Origin: Prunella strophiata
Lineage: Eukaryota; Chordata; Aves; Passeriformes; Prunellidae
Direction of reading: 5' to 3'
Assembly (NCBI GenBank): GCA_036583965.1
Contig: JAZBQD010000034.1
Span: 8,072,540 to 8,136,539, forward strand
DNA: 64,000 nucleotides
Shown here: positions 28,455-39,880 of the stretch, piece by piece
How the letters are laid out: each line of letters begins with the position of its first letter
How positions within the stretch are numbered: position 1 is the first letter of the stretch
Notes under the pieces: generated by a model
Databases searched by the model: none
Seen by the model: the letters and a program-made list of their open reading frames with translations, nothing else
Told to the model about the DNA's origin: nothing
Made by a program: the position numbers and the translations under genes

Positions 28455-28483
<29 letters not shown>
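28455..28483. repeat. Poly-A tract (29 A)
   Basis: The longest homopolymer in the window, 29 A after GGGG. No insertion body or flanking duplication could be recognised. Confidence 0.95.
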
Positions 28484-28487
<4 letters not shown>

Positions 28488-29233
28488 CATTTTTATCCAA
28501 ATACAAGGTACTAGGAAAGAAAGGGCATAATCAGCTGAGATGCAAAGTTAGCCTGCAAACAATGTCACAGCTATTTCAATGGACAGGCCAAGTATGACAT
28601 GTCAAATCTGCCACATCCACCTCAGTAACTGCTTTATGGAGGCAATTTTCTTTCCATTCTTCCCCTCTTCACCCCAGCACCTCCCTCTCCACAGCAAGGG
28701 CAGTGTCATGTCTGCATTACACAAGGCTCTGGGAATACTCAGTGGAGCGACCTTGTTTCAAGATGAACTTTCTGGTTTTACTTTATTTTGCCCTGTACTT
28801 TGTGCTAGAGAAGGGGAAGCCCAGAAGGCAAGAGCAGGGACCCCTTGGTGTGGGAGCTGTTCTCCCATAAGCAGCACACTGGTTATGCCCAACAGTGAGA
28901 AGAGAGATGGTGTTCAACAAACACAGCATCTGCAGCCACCTCTGCCCCCTCACTCAAAGGGACACCCACACAAGTAGTTTAGGCTGGACTAATAAATCTT
29001 ACACACTTAAGTCCAGAGAACATGAATCCCAATAAAAGCCAGCAGCAGGATCCACACTGTATCCCCACTTGGCTCCCAAAACTCAGAGCTTTGCCTAAGA
29101 TGGCAGAACCCAAACGTCCCCAGACAACTCAAGGACAGAGGATGCAGATGTTTCTGGAAGGGCACTGGGAATCATGAAGGGCCTTTTAGAGAGACCAGCA
29201 GAGCACTGGGAATGGGTAATCCCATCACAGGGG

Positions 29234-29248
29234 AAAAAAAAAAAAAAA
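29234..29248. repeat. Poly-A (15 A) followed by CAAA-type repeats
   Basis: Fifteen A are followed by a short (CAAAC) run to about 29265. It is simple-sequence DNA. Confidence 0.85.
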
Positions 29249-29693
29249 CAAACCAAACAAACCAACTACTTTGGGGGGCTTTAAAATGTGTCCCACAACC
29301 CTAACTAGTACCATCCTGGCATGCAAGAACTATAAACAATGGAAAAGGTCAGCACACAATCACCTGGGCAGGCCCAGAACAGTGATGCAAGATGGAAAAT
29401 GCAGGCACTGAGGCCATAAATTCAGGGGATGAGAAGAGAAGCCTCCTAAGCACAATATTTACTGCCTACTCAGGATTCCTTTTTATTTTCCTATGTTTGC
29501 TTGTCCTTGGGCACTCCCTGTTTGGTATTCTGTGAGCAGTGCAGGGCTCCCTTTCAGCACCCACAAGCTTTGGCCCCTCCAGGCTCACAGGGTGCTGTAT
29601 TTTACCCTGCCCAACATCAGACACCAAACCCAGGAGCTGCCTCCTCTCCCTAATGCCTAAGATAAGGCTGCAGTGACAGGCTGTAAAACCCTC

Positions 29694-29715
29694 CACACAC
29701 ACACACACACACAGC
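29694..29715. repeat. (CA)n microsatellite
   Basis: Eleven uninterrupted CA dinucleotides. Confidence 0.95.
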
Positions 29716-32013
29716 TGATGAATATTCATTGAAAGTCAACACACAGCATTTGTATCACTCCAGCCACACAGGGAGGATGAAGAGCCTCCCCCAGGTAGCA
29801 ACACCTCCCTCAGTTCACCACGGGCCACTTTGTACCGTGTTAAAAAGATAAAACCCACAGCCACTCACATCCTTTGCATTTCAAGGTTTTCTCCTTCATA
29901 ACCAGCATTCAGAAAGGAGACTGAGGCAGGCAGGGTGACCCTGCCAGCACTGCAGAACACATCACCTGTCTCACACACACACCCCAAGGTATTTCTCCAT
30001 GAGATAATAGTTTCCAGGCTCTTTTGGACTTGGAGAAAAAGGGCTTCGGTGAAATAAAAACATCTCTTATCTTAACACAACTGTCAGTTTAGGAAACAAC
30101 TGAGCAGCACATCCTGGGTACATACATACATTGTTTTATATGAAGGCACTCCTTAAAACAGACTCCCAGAAGTCCAATTAGTTTGTGAGTATCTACCTCC
30201 TGCTGACCTCTCCTAGCACCATGAGTGTACATCCCAAAGCTGTTAAGCTGTTTTCATGCTTTCCAGGATTGCATCTGGACTAGAAACACCAGATAATTAT
30301 CTTTAACACTGCAACCATGAGCATCCCAGGCCTTTTTGGACCTCTGTACATTCATTATATTCAGCATGGAGAGTCTTCCAGATTAATACAGAGATATTGG
30401 AATAGGTGATGGGGAGATAGATAGCAGGAATTGAACAAACTGCAGATTAGGAGGCTTTTAGGCACATTCCTGCTTCATCCTTACACACAGCCCACATCAC
30501 CTAACATGAATTTGTATTTCATCATCTGTTGTACAAGGCCCAGATAAAGTCACATGGATGAATACTCAGCCTCAGTTACACTGAACTGTGCTGGTTTTCA
30601 GCAGCTGAGAATTGAGCCCTGGAGCTTTGGAGAGACTCCCTTAGGTTTATTTCACCTCCAGGGTGAAGACAAAACTCCGTGTTCATCCTCCCTCTCTACT
30701 TCACTCCTGAATCCATGCCTTAGACAATTCACAATAGATGGAAACCAGCCACTGGGGCTGAGCCTGGGGGACCCAAGAGACAAACACACATTCACCCTCT
30801 GAGCTCTGTTAGCAAAGCAGAAAAACAGATTACAATTAAAATCTAAACATTTGTCAGTTTTAGGAGGTGATCAGACATCCCAATCTGACTCGCTGAAGCC
30901 CTGTTTTTACAATCCCAGCTGCTCAGCAGCTTCACCAGGGTGTTTATTTGCCACATCTCCTCACCCCATGATTCTTGAATTGTTAAGTGTTATAGAGTAG
31001 TAATTCAGCATTGTTCCATTGCTTATGAAAGCTGTGCAGAAAAAAACCATCAAAAATAATCTAGGCTAGTTCATTTGAAGTGTAAATGACTTCTGCATGC
31101 AATACAAAACGCAACAAGTGCCTTTCAAGCTGTCTCATTTATGATAACATAGAAGTTGCTGATGGAATGAGAATTCTCAGGTAGTTATCAGGGAATTTTG
31201 CAGATCATTTGTACTTCAGACTGCATTAGCAGCTCTCACGTCATGTCAGCAGCTTGAAAAAAAATAAAACAATGAATTACATCTCTCCCAGTTTTTTATT
31301 CTGCTTTGACTGAGTAATCTCATCACTTATCTCAAATGATTTTGCATTCAATGCAAAATGCTTTGTTCTACTTCTAAAGGAAACCTAAGACTTCCCCTGA
31401 ATTATTCCAGTTTACTCAGATGAGCAATCAGCCATCGGCAGAAGAAATATCTGGTTATCACATCTCTAAAGGCACACAGGCTGCACAAGACTATCAGGTA
31501 TCTCACTATTATCAAAATTATAGAACTGAAGCTAAGGCTGTGTTTTATCCTTGACTTGTACAAACTAAAGGAGAAGGAATAACCAGCACCCCAAAAGTAA
31601 TACAGACTTGTTTATACAGATGGATTTTAGGAGTATTAAGTGACACCAGTGAGAAAAATACATTTTTTCATTTTTGCTTGAATTCTTGGCAAAAGCCAAG
31701 GGAAAAAACCCCAAAAATCCCTCAGTTTTTTGGTTATGGTTCATTGCTCTGGCTAGAGCTGTGTGAACATTTTATCAGCTTGACACCACAGTTGGCAGCT
31801 TTTATGGGTCAGGAAGAGCAGGCAGCAAGAAGGTAAACACTCCTCTGTAAAAAAACTGCATTTTTACCTTTCTTTTATCTGCAGCCTTGGGCTCTGGTTT
31901 TGCTGTCCCATCAAAACACCTCTGCCCTTTTAGGACACTCACCCTGCAGTGCAGCAGATGCCCCAAATGCTTCCCTGGCAGGAGCTCTCATGTGCTGGGG
32001 AAGTTGAAGCTGT

Positions 32014-32018
32014 ACCAA
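32014..32018. other. Left target-site duplication of the LTR insertion
   Basis: ACCAA directly precedes the LTR start (TGTGCTGG). The matching pentamer after the LTR is ACCAG at 33535-33539, so four of five bases agree. A 5-bp duplication is the size usual for ERVL-class insertions. The single mismatch fits later mutation, though a four-base match alone is weak evidence. Confidence 0.5.
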
Positions 32019-32194
32019 TGTGCTGGTTTTGCACAGCCTGGTTTTTTGGTAGCCACAGAGGTGGTTTCTGTGAGAAAGCTGCTGGAAGCTTCCAGCACAT
32101 CTGGCAGAGCCAACCCCCAATGGTTCTGAGGATGGACATGCTGCTGGCCAAAGCTGGGCCAATTAGAGATGATGGTAATGACTCTGTCATAACA

Positions 32195-32201
32195 TATTTA
32201 A
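32195..32201 (+). promoter_or_regulatory. TATA-like box of the LTR
   Basis: TATTTAA within CATATTTAAG, about 180 bp into the LTR, where the core promoter at the U3/R border is expected. There is no evidence that it is active. Transcription from it would run rightward through the minisatellite. Confidence 0.45.
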
Positions 32202-32390
32202 GAAGGAAATCAAAACAAAGTGGGGTGCAGTTTTTTCTAGCCAGAGAAGAGAAGGAGGAGGTGAGAAAATGTGAGGGAAACAACGTGGAGACACCAATGT
32301 CAGTGGGGAAGGAGAGGAGGTGCTGCAGGTGAGCACCTGGAGAGGACTCCTCTGCAGGCTGTGGTGGGGACCTTGGTGAAACAGCTGTGA

Positions 32391-32930
32391 CCCTGCAGCC
32401 CCTGGGGACCCACAGGGGATGGAGAGATCCACCCCCAGCCCCTGGGGATCCACTTGGGATGCAGAGATCCACCCCCAGTCTGTGGGGATCCACAGGGATG
32501 CAGAGATCCACCCCCAGCCCCTGGGGATCCATGGGGGATGCAGAGATCCACCCACAGCCCCTGGGGATCCATGGGGGATGCAGAGATCCACCCCCAGCCC
32601 CTGGGGATCCATGGGGATGCAGAGATCCACCCACAGCCCATGGGGATCCACAGGGGATGCAGAGATCCACCCACAGCCCATGGGGATCCATGGGGATGCA
32701 GAGATCCACCCACAGCCTCTGGGGATCCACTTGGGATGCAGAGATCCACCCACAGCCCATGGGGAATGCAGAGATCCACCCACAGCCCATGGGGATCCAT
32801 GGGGATGCAGAGATCCACCCACAACCCCTGGGGATCCATGGGGGATGCAGAGATCCACCCACCCATGGGGAATGCAGAGATCCACCCCCAGCCCCTGGGG
32901 ATCCATGGGGATGCAGAGATTCACCCACCA
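32391..32930. repeat. 39/40-bp minisatellite, about 13 units, inside the LTR
   Basis: The phase used here starts each unit at GCAGAGATCC. Units begin at 32421, 32461, 32500, 32540, 32580, 32619, 32659, 32698, 32738, 32768, 32807, 32847 and 32874, and a partial unit starts at 32913. Lengths are 40 or 39 bp except at 32738 (30 bp) and 32847 (27 bp). A looser unit precedes the array from about 32391. Nearly every full unit carries GGATCC. Units differ at a few fixed places: CCCCCAG or CCCACAG, CCCCTGGGG or CCCATGGGG, and ATGGGGGAT, ATGGGGAT, ACTTGGGAT or ACAGGGGAT. Because a unit has no stop in most frames, the array is open on both strands. The resulting long frames (up to 402 codons) are not taken as genes. 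Confidence 0.95.
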
Positions 32931-33356
32931 TGCTGGACATGTGGATGCCTGGAGGAGGACCCAGTGGGGGACACAGTGGAGAGAGGGGGCCCTGCTTCCA
33001 GGCTGGAGCAGCCTGTCCTTGGAGGCCAGCACCCCTTGGAATAGTGGCCCATGGCACAGCAGTTTTGGGAGAACTGTGTGCCTGTGGGAGGGACTCATGT
33101 TTGCAGCAGGTGTGGTACAGCTGCTGCTGGTGAGAGTGGATCCACACTGGAGAAGTTCGTGGAGAACTCTCCTATGGGAGGGACTCCATGGCCTCACAGG
33201 GGAAGGACTCCTCTCCCACAGCAGCAGAAGAAAACTGACCAAAATCCCCATGCCCTATCCCTCTGAGCTGTCAGTGGGAAGGAGGGAGAGGCTGGGGAAA
33301 AAGGTGTTTTTAAGGGTTTACTTTACTTCCCATTATCCTCCTCTGTTTTTGTTAGT

Positions 33357-33362
33357 AATAAA
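33357..33362 (+). terminator. Polyadenylation signal AATAAA of the LTR
   Basis: A canonical AATAAA about 170 bp before the LTR end, followed within about 30 bases by a T/G-rich stretch. This is where the R/U5 border is expected. It supports the plus orientation of the LTR. Confidence 0.6.
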
Positions 33363-33534
33363 CTCACTTTGTACTTCTAAGTTGAGCCTGTTCTGCCCTT
33401 TGAGTGTTTTATCCCAGTCCTTAGCTCATGAAACCTTCATTACATTTTTCTCTCCTCTGCCCAGCTGTGGCAGGGGAGGGTGAGTGAGCAACTTTTGTGG
33501 GTGCCTGGAGTTTGGTCAATGTCCAACCACGACA

Positions 33535-33539
33535 ACCAG
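33535..33539. other. Right target-site duplication of the LTR insertion
   Basis: ACCAG directly after the LTR end, differing by one base from ACCAA on the left side at 32014-32018. Confidence 0.5.
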
Positions 33540-36500
33540 TTTGCCTCCAGCAGCAGAAAATCAAGGGGGTGCTGGGCTAGGGAACCTGCATCTGTGGCAC
33601 TGCACCACTCCACCTCTCTCCTGTCATCCCACAAGTTAATTCCCTACTTTGCTTACTGCAAGTTTGTCCAGCAGAGCCTGGAAAGGTTTCTGTCAGCACA
33701 GGGCACCAACTCACCCAGTGGCAGCACTGGCTGGAGTCTCACAGAGGCTTTGTGGCTGCTGGGACTGGCAGCAGGCACACGACACTGCCAGCACATCTCA
33801 ATCCTGAGCCCACACTGCAGCTCTGGAGAGCCCTAAAAGCAGAGCTGCATGCAGGGGACAGTGCTTTGTAATTTGGGCAATTTGCAATTTTGCATCATTA
33901 GGCTTATGTCCCCTCATTAGGCTGTGCAGTCTGTGCCCCTCATTTCTCCTCTCTTAATTCTTTTAGTACCAGCAGCACTTAGTTGGATTTCTGAAACAGT
34001 CCTTACTAAGTATTTGGTTTCCCTTAAAATAAAATTTGCAGGAAACAAAACTATAACATTTAAATGCCCTCCAGTGATCCATCTTCTAAATTACAGTACA
34101 CATTAATTTTTTACAGAACTTTGTGAAGCAGTCTTATTCTCTTGTATCACATTTCAAGAGACGAGAAAAAGATTTACTAAAAGCGCCAATAAAAAGGTTT
34201 GTCAGCAAAAATAGGCATTCAAAAGAATTCACTCCAAAAATTGCCCCACTCCCTTTTTTATTCTTAAAGATTGCCATGAAATTGAAATTTCTGAAGCATT
34301 AGGTAACTTGCATACTACCTTCAGCCAAGTGGGCAGAGCATCAGAGGCCTGACACATAAACTGGCTAAAAGCAGATGTTGAAAAATCACATTTCAAATCA
34401 GGAGAGGAGCAGGAAAGGGGAAAATAAAACAAAAACATGTGCAAAAAACATGTATATAAAAAACCTGAAACAAGCAAGAAAACAGATCCTAATTGCTAAT
34501 GGAACACGGGCAAAATAAGACCACTGAAGCAGATTTAATTGGCTTTCCATAAGTGACACCTCGAAGCAAGTAAGCAAATCTTGATGGCTGAGGAATTTTA
34601 AGGACATGTCAGACAGCCATCTGTCAAGGATAAAGCAGGACCTGGAAGAACAGGTCCTGCCTTCAGGCAAGGGATGGACAAACTGACCTCTCCCCATCCT
34701 TCCTAACCTCATTTTCTCTGTGAAATTGGAATATGTAACACTTTACCAAATCTCTAGACTAGCAAAAGGTTGGAACAGAGGAAACTGATAAAGCTTGTTC
34801 TGAGCCACATGATACAGCAGGCTTTGCTTCTGAATTTCAGTAGAGAGTGTCTTTGTAGATTAATACAGACCTGGATAGGAAGTAGGGGAAGCAAGGTTAA
34901 TTTTCAAGCCCAAGATCTCTGCAAGCATCCCTTTTCTGTTGGAGTTACCCTGTTTCCAAGCCAAATGCAGCAATTCACATACATGAGGCTCCAGGGTAAA
35001 CTGCAAAGCACATCCAAGAAAAGGCAACTGGGCCTGAGTGGGCTGGGGAGAAAGCAGCACACAAAGCAGCAATTAGGAATCTAAACCTAGACAAACCCAG
35101 ACAAAATGATTTCAAATTCTGGCCTAAACCAATAATTGCTTTCACCACTCAGAGTTATTTTAAAAATTTCCTGAAGGATCTTTTAAAACCCTAATCCATG
35201 AAAACCTGGGAAGTTTTAGGTTGAGCAACCATGTACTTAATTCCAGCAAACTGGAAGTGAATGAAGTGAAACATCTGACCACATCCAGTGCCACCATTTG
35301 ATGTATCTGAGCTGTGTCAAAGTTATATATGAACGACCACATTGCCCTGGCTAATCTAAAAACCTACTGGGGTTTGTTTCACACACTGAAAAATATAAAA
35401 ACAAACTTAGGGAAAAGATGCCATCAGGGAACCGTTTTTGTTTTCCATTCACTGCACATGCATTTTTACGAAGACAACACATGGTAAATGGATAAGAACA
35501 ATTTTCCATCATTAAGGAAGCCTTAAACAACCCCTGACTGCTAATACCATCATCTCTTAGGCTCCTACTAAATTGCAGTTATTTGTTCAAAACAAAACGA
35601 TGAGGCCTGTGATATAATAGAGCAATTTAAGCAATGAAGAATACAACACCTGTAATTCAATTTCATGGCAACTGCTTTCACAACATGTTTCTATAACACA
35701 GTTAGGATATAGGAAACTTCTCTCAGAGCAGCAATTCCTTTTTAAGTAAGCCAGGCTCTCAAAAGAGAAGTGGGCTTTAAGCAGACAAATACTATAAACA
35801 ATAAGCAATTTTTATCTCCATGCCAATCCTTTCAGGTCTACCTCCAGTTAGTCGTCACTCTTCTATTTTGGTTTCTATTTCATATTGAGAGGCTGTTGTC
35901 AGAAAAGGTAATAATAAAAGTCACCCATGATCTCTACCCTTGAGAAAGTTTTCAGGCAGAGGAACATACAAGAGCTTCCCTTCCCATTTATCTTTGCTGT
36001 AACAGTCACCATATAGCAAAAAGGGCTGTAAATCCCAGGCATATGACCTTCCCAAGGAGTCAAGGAGGGAGCAGGGGGAAGATGGGGATATCAATAATGA
36101 CTAGTCAATCTAGGAAGCACATTGTCCCAAAAGGAGAAACCTTGTTTTAACTCAAAACCCCACAGCTGAACTGCATCCAACAGCAAACCTTTCTCATCCT
36201 TCACAGCAAATGATGAGGCCACTTGCTATCCTGGTAGAAAATTCTTCAGAGTATACATTCATGCAGATATCAAAATCAAGGTTTTCAAGGAGTAACACTT
36301 GAAGTTCTCCTTCATTCAGCATTGAATCATGCCCCCATGTTCACTTTATAGACTGATATTAGAAAGAAATCACACACCAAATTGGGATTTCCTTCTGGGT
36401 TTGATGACTGGAACAAATACTAGAGCAACTGTTTCAGGAATTCTTTGCAATGGCATAGAATAGCCCTGAAGATTAAAACCTTTCCATCTTTTCTCCCCAT

Positions 36501-37937
36501 CTTTCTGTTCCTTATAAGCCTCCTCCCCCTGCACAGGGACAAGGATTTGGGCAGAGATCTGGATGGAGGTGCTGTGCCAGGCTGAAATGCCTGCAGCACT
36601 GAAAGCTGTCAGTGCAGAACAGAATGGGATTCTCCACCAAAAAAAATGGCAAGACACTTGCCATGGAGTAGATCTGGTGGAAAAGATCAAGGGCACCCAC
36701 CTCTAACCTTCACTGAAATGGATGTGCAACAAGGACATGTTGTGTCTCAATGACTGTAAGTTAGAAAATCATTCCTCTACTCAAGATAAGAAGAAATATT
36801 CCTACTGATGAAATGTGTATCTGGTCATAAATCATTCCTTGTCAATCAGTTCTGCTTGAACTCCAGATCAGCAGGACAAGATCAAGCCCTATCCTATGCT
36901 ACCCCCTCTACCCTCAAAGCAGAAACCAGTATAATCAAAGTGGTTTAGTAGCTCCTGCTGCAGTTTCCTGTCTGTTCATACATTAATTTTCTGTCATTTT
37001 AAACAGAAAAGCTGCTACTTTGAGCAGGAACCATTCAATTCTGTAATTCTTCTTCAACAACCATTCTACCTGCACTGATACTCCCACCTATGAAAGGAAA
37101 ACAGCTAAAACCACCTGAACTCTTAAGTTCTATTAGAAACCCTATATAAGAATGGGTATTTGGTTCTTCCTGCTTAATTTCTACATTGCAAGGCATCAAA
37201 ATAGGTTGATATGCTGAAAATGCAAGAAAATCCCAATCTCTCCATCTACTTCAAGAAAACATTGAATGAGATAATAAAAGTTATTGTACTGTCTTCTATA
37301 ATTAAGGAGCAAAAAACTAAGCACCTCTGTATTTAGACTAGCTACCCACAAGGTAATAATAATCTCTGGAAGTGTACACATAGAAAATAAGAGTCAACTG
37401 AACTAATTTCATCCCCTCTAACCCTTGATTTGGTTGCTTCTACATGCTGCATCTGGTTGCACATCAAAGGTTCAGCAGGGCTGTTCTTTAAACTCAACAG
37501 GAGACCCGTAGCTCTTTTTGTCTGAAGATATTCAATCTGTACTCATCAGTGCCTTCTTCCCATACACCATTAATTAGCTCTGCATGCTGTCCTGCCATTA
37601 GAAACATGAAGAAAACTCCAGATGAACATGTGCACTGCTCCTAACAAAATGAGACTGACACAAGGGGCACCTTTCTGCACTGCAGATGCAAAATACTAAG
37701 CAGGACTAAAACTGGGCGTTTTGGGGAGGAAAATGTGACTTCACAGAGGTAAGACTGCAAGTTCCAACAGCACACCTGGTGTTTAAATAATTTTGGTAAT
37801 AAAATGCACATTTCTTTAAGAGTGTTAGAGTGGTAAAAAAGGAGTGTGATGTGCACTGGGAGCTCAGGAGGAGACTGGAGTCCATTCTCTGTTCTACTTA
37901 AGGTGGGGCTCATCACACATTCACCCACCTACAGGGG

Positions 37938-38054
37938 TCACAGAACCACAAAATGTCCTGGGTTGGAAGGGACCTTAAAGAATATTTAGTTCTGACCCCC
38001 CTGCCATGCACAGGGACACCTTCCTCCAGACCTGGTTCCTCAGAGCTCCATCCA
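37938..38054 (-). mobile_element. CR1 LINE fragment, short 3' tail
   Basis: On the plus strand, TCACAGAACCACAAAATGTCC leads into GGGTTGGAAGGGACCTTAAAG, then CCCCCCTGCCATGCACAGGGACACCTTCC and GAGCTCCATCCA. That is the reverse complement of the CR1 3' end, so the element is on the minus strand. Only about 117 bp remain. It is more diverged than the copy at 12654-12863. Confidence 0.9.
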
Positions 38055-39059
38055 AAGTGATAACTGAGGCTCCTTATGGAGTCAGTGGAGAAGAACCACC
38101 CTGTCTAGTGTACATTTCATTATATCCTAAGACAGAAGTCAAAGATAAATTAATTCCACTGCACAGAGGTGCCTTTATTTTCAACATTTACAGTGGGAAT
38201 TAAAAATAAAAATACTTGGCAGATTTGCTGGCTAAAGCTAAGCTACGTTTGGTTTTACTGCAAACACCTCAGCAACCATAAGCCAGCCACAGACCCCTCT
38301 GCATCTCAAATCTGCAGGTAGAAGGCAGGGATGCCACATCTTCCCTCATGATTCACAATGACCATGGTCACCTTGGATTGAAATATGGAAGAAGGACAGC
38401 CTTCAACACTGTATGGTACAATAAAGACTTAATTTCAAGTAGAAGCTTCATATTACTGATGCAGTAACAACAAAAAAGTATTCTGTAACTCCTGATGTTT
38501 TTAGCAACCAACCCTCTCACATAAGCACAGCGATTTAAATAAAATCACCAGGCAGCCCCATCATTTCTGAGCACTATGCCAAAAGCATATCAAAAAACCC
38601 AAAACAGAACAAGGCATTTCTGATCTTGGTTGTGAAAAAAAAGAGCAAAGCCACAGCTTCATCAACTGCTACAGCATTACACAAAATATAGTATTTACTG
38701 AATATTCCACCGATTTCAGGACTCTCCATCATTCAGCTGACTGTGGTGTTAGTTCATTGTCAGGCCTGATGCTGATTAAAAATCTCTATCCCAATCCAAC
38801 TTCCTCTCATCACACTTCTATGGCATATTTGTCTTTTACAGGGGACCTTGATGTCAACAGTTAACAGAGTTTATCCTTCTTCCATGAAGGACCTGCCCTG
38901 ACTAAGGCAGGAGAATGGAGTTACCTTCTATTTCCCCACCAGCCTCTTCACCTGAAAGAGGGTTTTTACTGGGAGCAAAAAATCTCAAGACACCCCAAAT
39001 TCTGAATGTTTTAAAAGTACCTGTCAGGATTTGGTCCTTCTGTTGTCACATTTCTTCTC

Positions 39060-39226
39060 TTTGCCCAGAGAAGTTGTGGCTGCCCACCCCTGGAGGTGTT
39101 CAAGGCCAGGATGGAGCTCTGAGTGACCTGGTCTGGTGGAAGGTGTCCCTGCTCATGGCAGGGGTTGGAACTGGATGACCTTTAAGGTCCCTTCCAACCC
39201 AAACCATTCTATGATTTTATGATTCT
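39060..39226 (+). mobile_element. CR1 LINE fragment, 3' tail in sense orientation
   Basis: It reads in the sense direction of CR1: TTGCCCAGAGAAGTTGTGGC, then GGTGTTCAAGGCCAGGATGGAGCTCTGAG, GGTCTGGTGGAAGGTGTCCCTGC, GGTTGGAACTGGATGACCTTTAAGGTCC and CTTCCAACCCAAACC, and it ends in the terminal ATTCTATGATTTTATGATTCT short tandem. About 165 bp are present and the 5' side is truncated. The 3' tail is the best preserved in the window, so this copy may be among the younger ones. Confidence 0.95.
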
Positions 39227-39776
39227 CTTTAAGGAGAGGTATGAGACAAAATTTCCTCCAAAGCCCATCAAAGCTCTGCCAGCACTGCCAGAAGGAGGTG
39301 GGCAGAGAGTAGGACTTCCCACAATTAATTCAGCAAAAGCTGAAAAATATTTACAATTGCTGCCTTTGCTGAAGAAAGCACAGGCAGAACTTTTCTCCAC
39401 TGAAAACATTAAGGGATGGGTCAGGCTGCCTACTGCACACACATGGATTTCAAATTATGAGCTGATACACTTACTTTTTGTTCACTTAAAGCAACCCAAT
39501 TTATAAAGTACCAAAGAGATTACTTTTCACACAAACTGATCTTCATGCTGCACCTGTCCTTGACTTTGATTAAAAGGGGGGACTGGGAAGGAGGCATCTA
39601 TGTTTTTTGGGCTTGAGGGTAAAATAAAGGTGGAGGATTGGTAATACAAAGGCAGAGATTTCTGTAGCACACATTTCACAGCATCTACCTCAGCCAGCTT
39701 TTCTTTATAAAGTCAACACTTCTCTAGCTACAACACATAAAATAGACAAAAGAGAGTAGGAAAGGTTGAGCACATG

Positions 39777-39880
39777 AATTTTACAGATGGAGAACCAAAG
39801 GTCAGGGAAAGTAAAACATGTGCCAGGGCTCTCCAGTTAAGTACATGTTGCTGGTCTGCACCAAGAGCAGGATACAGCTC
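39777..39880. mobile_element. MIR-like ancient SINE fragment (tentative)
   Basis: ATTTTACAGATGGAGAACC, then AAAGGTCAGGGAAAGTAAAACATGTGCC, CTCTCCAGTTAAGTACATGTTGC and CTGCACCAAGAGCAGG follow the order of the MIR core (attttacagatgaggaaac, gttaagtaacttgcc, and so on) with many changes. MIR and related CORE-SINE relics are old and sparse in bird genomes. The match was judged by eye from memory of the family and could be chance. A profile search against MIR/L2 models would settle it. Confidence 0.4.

Larger units (their letters stand above)
12864..32018. other. Non-coding stretch, intergenic or intronic
   Basis: About 19 kb without a supportable gene. Open frames reach at most about 170 codons (for example 21206-21712 on the minus strand), and none shows a domain, a signal peptide with a plausible mature protein, or a codon bias that stands out. 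Named contents are poly-A tracts at 15802-15828, 28455-28483 and 29234-29248, a poly-T tract at 23832-23849, purine-rich runs near 27340-27380, a (CA) microsatellite at 29694-29715 and an ATAAA-type patch at 16183-16223. The rest is unique sequence, with AT-rich blocks (for example 16260-16430, 24900-25000) in which ATTA cores cluster. A very degenerate MIR-like motif is possible near 29910-29970 but was not called. Confidence 0.6.
32019..33534 (+). mobile_element. Solo LTR, ERVL-like endogenous retrovirus, with internal minisatellite
   Basis: The element begins TGTGCTGG and ends with ACGACA, the TG...CA termini expected of an LTR. It is flanked by near-identical pentamers (ACCAA/ACCAG). In order it shows a promoter-like part with a TATA-like TATTTAA at 32195-32201, a long central part holding the 39/40-bp tandem array, an AATAAA at 33357-33362 followed by TTGAGCCTGTT, and a pyrimidine-rich 3' part. 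The last part (TTCTCTCCTCTGCCCAGCTG through GGGTGCCTGG) resembles the 3' end of songbird ERVL-type LTRs as I remember them. No internal viral region, tRNA primer-binding site or second LTR is present, so this is a solo LTR left by recombination between two LTRs. At about 1.5 kb it owes a third of its length to the array. The family name was not checked by a search. Confidence 0.8.

Noticed and set aside
28455..28483. The 29-A tract as the tail of a processed pseudogene or retrotransposon
   Set aside because: No body, target-site duplication or coding remnant is recognisable upstream.
29910..29970. Possible third MIR-like fragment (AAGGAGACTGAGGCAGGCAGG)
   Set aside because: Only about 20 bases agree, and the following sequence does not continue the family pattern.
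31939..33483. Open frames of 402, 354, 354, 248, 196 and 188 codons on both strands
   Set aside because: They run through the 39/40-bp array, whose unit lacks stop codons in most frames. The 'protein' is the same Gly/His/Pro-rich phrase in shifted frames, and the reading exists on both strands. This is a repeat artefact.
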